Source of the DNA: Pohlia nutans
Taxonomy: Eukaryota > Streptophyta > Bryopsida > Bryales > Mniaceae
Length of the DNA stretch: 64,000 bases
Direction of reading: 5' to 3'
Assembly (NCBI GenBank): GCA_022496805.1
Contig: CM040106.1
Location: 558,001 to 622,000 of the forward strand
In this document: positions 48,051 through 57,438 of the stretch, piece after piece
Numbering within the stretch: position 1 is the first letter of the stretch
Layout of the letters: every line of letters begins with the position of its first letter
The notes under the pieces: generated by a model
Told to the model about the DNA's origin: nothing
The model's input: the letters and a program-made list of their open reading frames with translations, nothing else
Database searches by the model: none
Program-made: the position numbers and the translations under genes

Positions 48051-48514
48051 TTACGCGCTTGCGCTTTTCAAACTTCGTTGATCTTGCATCGCTTTGCAAG
48101 CAGGTCTTTCTTTGCGAGAGCGTGGTATCTAGTTATTAGCACTAGACAGTTGTTGTTGAAGATGTTTTAGACTGCGCAGTAGCAGTGCTCACCGCTATGT
48201 GAGTTGGGGGTACAACAGTGCGTTTCGAGTGGGTTTGTGCCAAATTTCGGTATGGTATTGTGGCCAAAAGTTTCAGTTTCTTCGTTTGTCGCATGTTGTT
48301 GTCTTGCGTTCGATCAACTCTAGCGAGGCAATAAACTATGAGGATAGGATTTTGTGTGATTCACGTATGCTGCTGTAGACATGTTTCTTGCATTGTAGAA
48401 TTGAGAATTGCGGTACAATGTAGCGTTGACTGCGACTGGATTCATTGTACCCAAATTTTTCGCCGCAAATTCCGTGAAATGTTATTCAAATCTCCTCTAC
48501 TCTCGTTGACGATA

Positions 48515-49463
48515 ATTCAACTCGAATCGAGTTGAATTGCTTGATACGAGAACTGTGTACAGAAAATTAGGAAGACGTCTATCAACTGTCGACTGGACTC
48601 AACTCGACTCGAGTTGAAGTTGCGGAATAGAGCCTGATTAACCGTATTCATAATTAGGGAACTTCAACTCGAGTCGAGTTGAATTAGCAAAGAAACACAC
48701 ATATTGGCAGATATCTGTGTAACATGTTAATGAAAATAACTCACTAACATTCAACTCGAGTAGAGCTGAATGTCTGTGAATCGATTTAACTTGATTCGAG
48801 TTGATTTTGTAATTGACATTCTAATTGTGAGTAGTTGAATAAGAGGGACCAATTCAACTCGACTCGAGTTGAATGAATTTAGATCTTTCAAACCGACTCC
48901 AGTTGAAAGAGCTGGACCCATTCAACTCGAGTCGAGTTGAATGACCTGGACTCATCTAACTCGAGTCGAGTTGAATAAGCTTGACCATTCAAGTCGACTC
49001 AAGTTGAATGACCTGGACACATTCAACTCGAGTTGAGTTGAATGACCTAGACACATTCTGCTCTAGTCGAGTTAAATGCGCTTGACCCATTCAACTCGAC
49101 TCGAGTTGAATGACCTGGACACATTCAACTCTAGTCAAGTTAAATGCGTTGGGTCCATTCAACTTGAGTTGAGTTGAATGAGCTGGACCCATTCAACTCG
49201 ACTCGAGTTGAATAAGCAGGACCCATTCAATCGACTTGAGTTGAATGGGTCCAGCTCATTAAACTCTAGTCGAGTTAAATGCGCTGGACCCATTCAACTC
49301 GAGTCGAATTGAATGGGCTAGACCTATTTAACTCGACTCGAGTTGAATGAACTGGGCTTCTACAGTCAGTTTAACTTGAATCGAGTCGATTAAATCCTGG
49401 AGCGAATGCCTTCCATTTACTGATCCCTGGATTTCTGAGTATTCAACTCGAGTGGAGTTGAAT
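48515..49463. repeat. Palindrome array B, upstream of the DUF7869-like gene
   Basis: About 22 copies of the 23-bp palindrome. Between 48920 and 49350 they are regularly spaced at about 33-36 bp, separated by GACCTGGACAC or GCTGGACCC spacers, so the whole is a tandem repeat of a palindrome plus an 11-bp spacer. Perfect copies include 48920-48942 and 49089-49111. Imperfect ones differ mainly by CG to TG/CA changes. The array ends 60 bp before the first ATG of the downstream gene. Not a CRISPR array: spacers are near-identical and the setting is eukaryotic. Confidence 0.95.
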
Positions 49464-49523
49464 TGTTTGTGCAGTTAACTGGTGAGTAATACTTTTGATG
49501 TGTTTCATTATGCAGGGGGTTTA

Positions 49524-52340
49524 ATGGATGCGGAGAACATTCCAATGGTTACTGATGAGTTCTCTTCTGATGAAGAGGTTGATGCCAGACCGGAAGAGTC
49601 ACACAACATTCCTAACTGCGAAAGTAATCCACAGAGGCTATGGATTACGAAGTTCGTAACACTATATAGCGATGGAGGCTCTCCTGTGGGTGAAGGCTTA
49701 TGTCATAGTCTAAGTTGTGAACTTGTACTCAGTTGCAACACTGCACTCGGGGACACTCATGTTGCCGTTCAGATCTCGAACAGCCTCTCCACTGCTGATG
49801 TGCGAGATAATTGGAGATTCTCAGTCCGGGCTTGGCCGATTGAGTTTCTCTACTGTAATGGTGCTAGCCTCAGAGACCACGATCTGTGGTACAATTACAA
49901 TTGCCGTGTAGCAAGTCTTGCCTAGCCTGGATCGTCGCGTAGCACATGTTACACTAGTGCTGTGAGGAACCCGCCACGTGAGACCTCTGTCAAAGCCAAA
50001 GGTTTGCTAACACAGGGGTTGATTTACGCTGTTTCTCGCAAAGTTTGTTGTTCCAAGAACTGTGTTCAGCCATTCCCTAGGGATAAGATTCGCGCTTTCT
50101 AAGAGCATATGTACCATGATACGTCCTTTCAGTTTAGATTCCATCTGAAGTTGAATGTCTACAGGCAGATTCATCGTGACGCCCAGGCAGGAGGGTCGCC
50201 ACTGTCGAGGGTATTGAAGTCTGCATGCCTGCATGGAGGGACATTGCTCGAGTATCTGAAGCCACTTTCCATCACTTCTAAGGGTTTGATGCTTAAGGTC
50301 TTCAAGCACAGCCTCATGGGAACACGAGTTTGCTGAAGCCTCAAAAGCATACGTCTCAGGCCACTGCTACTTTGAGGTGCATCTTGGAGAACTCTGCAGA
50401 TCATATGCGACACAAACCTCGCACTCTTAAATCGGGAGAGAAGGTCGTGTCTATGATTCTTCCAGCCACATAGAAATGGAAGAATACTATCCCGGAGATC
50501 AACGCTGCAAGTGCGTCATTTGGTTTGCAGAAAGTGTCCCCCTCTAGTTTGAGCAGGATTCGGAGGTTAAACTTTCCTCAGTACAACGCAAAGAAGCCGG
50601 GAGATAATTTTTCCCGTTGCTCCAAATGTGATAGATTACACTCTTAGGCGTGGCGCCACAGCAGGGTCGCAGCAGGCTCTACTGTGGGCGAAGAAGCTCG
50701 AGGTGCATTTGTCTACTGCCCGAGCTCATAGAGAGTTATATTCCGCAAACCGGTACAGATCCAGTTCTTTCCCGCACGAATGTCTGACCATTATGCACGA
50801 CAAAATGGATCATGCAAAAACCGCTTCTCCTGTCTTCTCTCACAAGAATAAGAAGCTTGATGGTTTGATTAAGTTGCCAGTATCTGTTACGGGTATGATC
50901 GCCCATGGTCATGGGCATGTCCGCTACGCGCATTACGGGCTTGATAATTTCGCTCATGATTCAAACTACACGGTGGGTTCTTTCGCGAAGCTATTGCGAG
51001 ATCTCGGATAAACATCAAAATACTCGTCGAGGGAATTGTTTGTTGGGTCAAATTCCGCTCCAATCTTCGATGCTGTCCTTCAAGGAGCAGACATGTGCAA
51101 GTCATATCTTCGGCCTGCTCCAAAATTTGTCGTTCTAGCAACTCCACTTCCTCCCATTATGAATGTGCAAATCGACAATGCCACTGGTGACATTAAGAAC
51201 AGATATGTGTTCTGTTTTTGGTCACTTCTTCTGGCCAAGAAAATCTTTCGTGAAGTGTATGTTAATTTTATGTTAGTGGGTCACACCCACGATGACATCG
51301 ACGCTCTGTTTGGGAGGTGGAGCATGTTGTTGAAGAAAGATAACTTCCCTACAATTCCGTTGCTCATGAAGTCTTTCAAGGATGTGGAATCAGTACCCAC
51401 TATTCCCCATCTCGTCGAGGAGGTGCCTGATTTTAAAGGTTTCATTAAAGGCTTTATCAGAGATGGAGATGAGGCTCTTGTCGGTCACACTAAGGCTCAA
51501 CAATTCAAGTTCTTCCTAGACTCCACTGGTTGCCCCGTGATGAAGTACAAGATTTCTTGCAGTGATGTTGATTGGCTGCCGAAGGATTGCACTGGGATTA
51601 AATTGTGGAGGGAGGATTCGGAAGGTCTTAGTTTATGGCCTCATGAGGAACCGGTTCCCGTCACGCACAGTGCAATGAGAGGAGTGGAGGACATTGTGAA
51701 GGGCATGTCGGGATTTATCAAGTACCGGGAGACAATGTCCGCTGAAGACAGAACTAAAGAGTATAGAAGACGCTATGAACATTTGGTGTTCTACTGGCGA
51801 GCTGTGAAGGTAGTGTTGGAGGAGCCTATTGAACCGTCCATTGCACTCAAAGATGGATTTTGGCCATCCACTCGCGTTGCTGCGAGGGTCGAGGATCAAT
51901 TTGCTGAAGATGGTGGGCTTCGTGAGGAGTTTGAGGAGGATGATGCGTACGTTGGAGAGTTGCGCGATCATCCATTGCAATCCTTCCGAGTTGGACGTGA
52001 TGTCTTTGAAGGCTATTTTGTTGCTATACGGCCCGCGGATGGTGATTCTAGACCTGTATGGATTGCGAGAGCGTTGTCTCATCCAAACACGAACTCGGAT
52101 TAGCCGAATTGTGTACTCATTCAATATTTTCGGCCCACATCGAGAGATCAAAATGTTCAAGAGAGCTACACTGGGTGGGATTCCTCCAGAGGATTGCGTT
52201 GGAAGGTTGATGAAAGTCAACCCTCCGGTGTAGGAGCATACGGATTCTCTGATGACAGCATAGAAGTCAAGAATCAAGAAGGACACAACGGAATGTTCGT
52301 TGAAAATCCCAGTGGCTCAAATCGAAGTCATCAACGATAG
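49524..52340 (+). pseudogene. DUF7869-like protein 1, about 940 codons, candidate transposase, nonsense mutations
   Basis: Starts at ATG 49524 (MDAENIPMVTDEFSSDEEVD), after a possible acceptor ATGCAG|GG, and stays mostly in one frame to TAG 52338-52340. Order of features: an acidic N-terminus; a Cys pair region VCCSKNCVQPFPRDKIRAF (about residue 180); a zinc-site-like FSRCSKCDRL (about 360); IMHDKMDHAKTASP (50790-50831); LPVSVTGMIAHGHG; VQIDNATGDIKN (51165-51200); FMLVGHTHDDIDALFGRWS (51267-51323); and a C-terminal SFRV-x-R ... VWIARALS ... IQYFRP module resembling a BAH/tudor-like fold. The D...IDN...GHTHDD series is the hallmark I recall for DUF7869 proteins, and its spacing is compatible with an RNase H/DDE-type active site (inference). 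Defects: TAG 49923, TAA 50100, slip near 50330, TAG 50471, slip near 50635, TAA 51009 and TAG 52101. All stops are one C-to-T step from Gln codons. Confidence 0.65.
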
Positions 52341-52784
52341 CATAGCTGCATATTCTGGTGCTTGAACATCTTTCATGTATTGATGACATATTTGAGTATT
52401 TCTACATCTATATAGTGATGTGTATGTCTTCATTGCTTGCGTAGATAATCTTTTGGCCCAATTGCAACTTTAGGATTTTATGTATCTACTTTGAGAGTAG
52501 ACATATTAGTTTTGTGTGTTGCGAAATTCATTAGTATAGATGTTACGTGTAATAGTTTGATGTTATTTGTTTGAACCGTGTTTTTCTATTCTATTGTATT
52601 TGGTTTGTTTTAAATATGCAAGTGCATTCTACGTATCACATTAATATATTCATTGTTTCATTGTACATGTGCATTTGTTTTTGGTAACTTCTTTACATGA
52701 TTTATTTGTAGTGTATGTTTGATGGCATAATACTTTTGAATTATATAAAAAATTGGTAGTGGTTAGGACCACTATTTATTGTTT
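52341..52784. other. AT-rich 3' flank, no gene seen
   Basis: Low-complexity AT/GT-rich DNA between the DUF7869-like gene and the SINE. No terminal repeat recognised. Confidence 0.4.
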
Positions 52785-52992
52785 TTTTTGTTAGCGCGTC
52801 AAGCACTTGTCACAGTTTAGGGTACGGGGCTGGTTGGTTGTTACAACTTTCCTGCTTGCCAAAGCTCACTTAGCAGCACAAAGTCATGTATATCTCATAG
52901 CCGCTCAAACGAATTCAACGGGAATCGAACCCGGACCACCTACATGAGATAAACACCCCCTTACAACCAACCACTGAGCTCATGACTTGGTG
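52785..52992 (-). mobile_element. tRNA-derived SINE-like element
   Basis: On the minus strand an A-box-like TGAGCTCAGTGG (52982-52971) and a perfect B box GGTTCGATTCC (52931-52921) form an internal RNA polymerase III promoter with T-arm pairing CGGG-TTCGATT-CCCG. The 3' acceptor strand and anticodon arm do not fold as a tRNA, so it is a SINE head, not a tRNA gene. About 130 bp of unrelated body follow, ending in an A-rich tail (AACAAAAAAAACAA) at about 52795-52780. No confident target-site duplication was found. Confidence 0.65.
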
Positions 52993-53257
52993 TCCAGTAC
53001 ACAAATAATTTAGACCATGTGCACGAGATTTGCAATCCAAAATCAAAAGTTTCACGGTCAGAATGTCTTCTTCTATATAAAACTCTCAATCTAATGAAAA
53101 CTTTGAGTTTCATTTACTAATTATATTAACCATTAACTCCCATACATCCACTTGAAATTTAATAATACTATTTTGAGAGGTTCCTATTCTCTCATTTTAA
53201 TGAATATGATGTTCAATTCGTGAGACATTACAAACTGCATGTTTCAAGCGACAATGC

Positions 53258-55715
53258 TTGAGTCAATTCAACCACGCAATGGTGGAGACCCTGCGTTATG
53301 AAATGCATCACTCTGATTCGAAGTCAAAAGATAGTATGAAACTTGCGGTGCATAGAAACTTTCACTACATACCAAACACATCTAAAAGAGTGTGCTGTGG
53401 AAGGGAAGATGGTATGTATGCATGCATGGTGTTTGATCGACAGCGTATCAAACACTGATTTTTATCGGTATCGGGACTATGCCGCCACTGGTCGACAACC
53501 TCAACATCATGGAACCCTCGGGAAGAAGAAGATTTCAAGTAGCAGTGCACAGGCCACACAGACAATGTCCATGATATTGTCGTCAACGGCACATGCAATG
53601 CCGCACTAAACACACACAAAAACAAACGGCATAATGAAAGGGAAAAAGGTGGTTGAGAATGTACTTCCAAATGGTACAAAGTGGAAGCACATTCTAGAGG
53701 AAGTGAACAAGGTGAGAACAGTTTACAAAGTTTGCACTGACTTTGGAAGCTGAATATGTGTTAGGTTGGTTGATGTATACAGTGGGTGTATTGAACATTA
53801 CTATGTATTGTGCAGGTGCAAAAAGAATGTGGAAAGAAAGTTATATCACAATCATTATGCAGTGAGCTGAGGAAAGAACACTTTTCAGAGTACCAAATCA
53901 AGCACAGAGGAGATAGTTTTGCTCGGTGCTCTCGTTGTGATCAACTAACAAAAATGCGGAATGTTCAGGCATATGGATCACCAGGATATAACCATACAAC
54001 CCAGTTTCTTGAAGTTCACCTACATGAGCAAGAGGCTTTGTGCGTGCACTAATACCTTGAGTAGAGTGCTAGCTTGCTATCGACCATCGCAAGTACTATG
54101 TATTATGCACGACAAAGTCGATCATTCCAAAACAGCTTCCCCTTGCCTTGCAGCAAAGAACAAGGCTGTAGATGGAGTTATGAAGCTTCCAGTTTCAGTA
54201 ACAGGGATGTTGGCCCATGGATATAGGGATAGAAAGTACGCGCACTATTCGTTAGTCTTATATCCTGCTGACAGCAATCAGACCATTGGTTCCATTGCAA
54301 GGTTGCTAAGGGACCTTGAAAACCCTTCGAAGTGCATAAACCCAAGCAATTTGTTTTTGGGAGCAGGGACAACGGATTTATATGAGGCTATTCTTGTAGG
54401 GTTGGAGCAATGCATCAGCTCTATACCTTGCAAACTTGCCGAAGAAGGGACGACGTTTACGAAATTGCCTCCAATATTACATGTCTAGTTAGATAACTGT
54501 TGGAAGGACAATAAAAGCCGGCACATAAAATGGTTTTGGTCGCTTCTAGTTGCGAAGGGCATTTTTGAAGAAATTCAGGTGTCGTTTATGGTTGTTGGCC
54601 ACACCTATGACGACGTTGACGCGTCGTTTGGCCGTTGGAGCTTGAAGTTGCGAGAAAAGGATTATCCAACAATTCCCTTGTTGATGAAATCGTACATGGA
54701 TTTGGATGACGAACCGTTCATTTCCGAAATAATTGAAGAGGTACCTGACTTCAAGTCTTTTATCATTGGATTTATTAGCGACAACGACCTTATTGACCAT
54801 TCGAAAGGGTGTCAATTTTGATTTTACAAGGATGGTACAGGATGGCCTCTGATGCGGTATAAATTGCGATGCACTGATCCGCAATGGCGTCTAGAGTAAG
54901 GCATTAAGGTATGGAAGGAGGATGAAGAAGGAAAGCCGAAATTGTTAAGTGGCACTCCACGTGCTTTGTTGCCACGCCCAATGAAAGGGCAAGCTGAAAT
55001 AGTGAAAGGCATCAAAGGCTTTATACAACATTGGAAGGTTGTGGGTGAAGTAGATGCCACAGGGGAATTTGCCGGTTACAATTCTTCCCTTGTGCAATAC
55101 TGCAGTAGAGTAAAGGAAGCGCTGGAGCAAAGCAAGATGGAAGCAGTGGATGTCTTGAGCATGGGATTTTGGCCTCAAACCAGACAATCATTTGATGTTT
55201 AGACACTATATGATGTTGACGGTGCACTACGTGACGAATTCGCCAAGGACGAGCATTACATAGGACCACGTAGTTTGCGTCCTAGACCTTCGTTTCGGGT
55301 AGATCGAGATTGTCATTCACGGTATTTTATGTTAGTACGTCCTGCAAGCGATAGCAATGCACCCATTTGGCTCGATGAAGCACATTCAGATCCAATACTA
55401 ACGTATGGCGATATCAACCAAAAGAAAATCAAAGTACAATGGTATAAGCCTTGTGTACGACGAAGGAAAGAATGCACACCATATGAGAATTGGGACACAT
55501 TGCCAAACTTCAAATCGGAGGAAGATGTAGAGTATGAAGAGCAAATGACCAACACAAACTCTGTGTTAACATTGTGGAAGCCAAGAGGAGGAAATCGTGG
55601 TGTTGCCATTACTATTCCAAAACGGCATATACTAGAAGCGTTGGTTAGAATAGCATATAGCATTCAAGCAACTCCAAATTTCCCGGAAGAAGCGAGCTCT
55701 TCTGACAATGAGTAA
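53258..55715 (+). pseudogene. DUF7869-like protein 2, paralogue of the 49.5-kb gene, nonsense mutations
   Basis: An N-terminal part (about 53370-53709, DFYRYRDYAATGRQPQ, LPNGTKWKHILEEVNK) ends at a GTGAGA donor and resumes after TTGTGCAG at about 53816 with VQKECGKKVISQSLCSELRK. It continues with RCSRCDQL, IMHDKVDHSKTASP, LPVSVTGMLAHGY, LDNCWKDNK, FMVVGHTYDDVDASFGRWS (about 54585-54644) and the C-terminal SFRVDRDCHSRYFMLVRPA ... KVQWYKP module, ending at TAA 55713. It aligns collinearly with the gene at 49524 but only at moderate identity, so the two are old paralogues. Defects: slips near 53460 and 54040, TAG 54487, TGA 54820, TAA 54898 and TAG 55201. At 54487 the paralogue has VQIDN where this copy has V-stop-LDN, showing directly that TAG replaced a Gln codon. 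It has no palindrome array of its own. Confidence 0.65.
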
Positions 55716-57240
55716 CATCTAAAATACAATCTGATATGGGATGTATAGGCGATGCAATCTTAGTGCATTCCAACGTTGGGACCAGTGTGTATGAGACATG
55801 AAGTTCTAAAATATATACTCTTACTTAATTCGGACTCTTGATGATATTATTTTCCTTTTTATGTTGGGCATTTAATATGATGGTTTTACGCGAAATTGTG
55901 CAAGAATGTCTGATAGGGCATTGTTCTTAGTGATGACAATGGTATATCGTCTCAAGGGGTGCATTGTATATTATGTTTGTGAATTCCCTTCTAAAAATCC
56001 CCTTTTATACAAGAGGTTATATGTCTCAATGCCTTTTTCTACAAATGTTTTCTTGAATAAATGTCATTTGTGTATAAATACGTGAATATTTTCAGTTCTA
56101 AATGTGTTTGTTGTATGTATACAAACTTTTCAATGTTCAAATTAATACCCCTGTTGTGCACTCACATGTTCTCGTACATGTTTAGTACCACCCAACCCCT
56201 GAGTATAAGAAAAAACAATTCGTAACTATTGTGCAACTAGTGTTGTAGAACAAAAAAGTACAACGTAATACTAGAGTTATTTTGAACTCTTTTGAATTAC
56301 TTCATGCCATGGTAGTTGGGTATGGTAAACCATGTACACATGAGGAGGATGTATGTATTATTCTGTTTTGTACGGTGTTGTGGTGTTGGGATGATTCACA
56401 TAGTAGGATCTCCTGAACCGGATGAAAAATGTAATTAAGAGGGGATGCACGGAATACATTTTCTGGCGGGATGACCTGTAGTAGAAAGGCTCACTACCAC
56501 AGATTGTAACTTTTATAACTAGGAGAATGACTGCGATTATGACTGCGAGCAGTCATAAAATCAGGTCTGTGACTACGCGTCATATTTTTTGCTAACGTGG
56601 AATGTGACGCGCGCTATAACAAAGTGCCGTATACTAAGAAAGAATTGTATGTTAATTTTAGGGTGCGCTACAATGGAATTTCAAAGTGTCCATAATATCA
56701 TCTAGAAGCCTCTAAATTTTATGAGGTGTTGTGCTCAAATGACCTTTATATGCTAGGTTTAAAAACTGAATAGGTTTGAATGATTTGTGACCAGCCAATA
56801 TTAGGTAGACACGAATGAGAACGGAAGGTAGTATGTCCAATGATTGTATATGAAGTGAAAATGGGAATGGAATACAAGAATCAGTATCAAACTTTCACAA
56901 AAATGGTGGATTTAATTAGGAGCGTATATGCAACGGAAAGTAGACATTATCTGTGTATAGTGTACCCTAAACCACTGTGTAGGTTATTAATATACATGAA
57001 GCAAATTCAAAATCATGTCTACCCTAAACCACAACGTAGGTGACTATGAACGTCGTTACATATTGCAATCAAAGATTGTCGTGCATCTGGTTTGAGTGTT
57101 ACTAAACATAGTATGAATAGAGTATAAATCATTCAATGAAGCTGCACGATAAAAGAGAGCGACCAAAGACATCATTCAGGTGTTCGAACATACTTAGGAG
57201 GATTGTTGGATTCGGCACAGACAAAAAATCTGAAAGTAAT
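55716..57240. other. AT-rich intergenic DNA, no gene supported
   Basis: Only short open frames without motifs. A direct repeat GTACCCTAAACCAC / CTACCCTAAACCAC occurs at about 56960 and 57020. Confidence 0.45.
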
Positions 57241-57438
57241 TGAAATGCGTAGTTGTTATTTCGGGGGACAATTTAGGGATCCAAGCTTCCTCACGGAAGT
57301 TCACATGCAACTGTAATTAGCCACATCGTAGTGGAAAGTTCTCCAAGTTATCACAATTCAAAGTATTAGATATGGCAACTCTGAGGGGTTAGAAAGGTCC
57401 CAAATCTCCGGAATAGTCCCATTTTAACGAATATGGCC

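Noticed and set aside
48515..49463. CRISPR array
   Set aside because: Repeats are palindromes and the spacers are nearly identical, no cas genes are present, and the context is a spliced eukaryotic genome.
49009..52340. Stop-codon recoding or RNA editing restoring the broken frames
   Set aside because: All three stop types occur, alongside frameshifts and lost catalytic residues in the neighbouring LINE; decay by C-to-T transitions is the simpler reading.
52881..52990. Functional tRNA gene on the minus strand
   Set aside because: The T arm and boxes are good, but the 3' acceptor strand does not pair with the 5' one and the spacing is too long, so a SINE head fits better.
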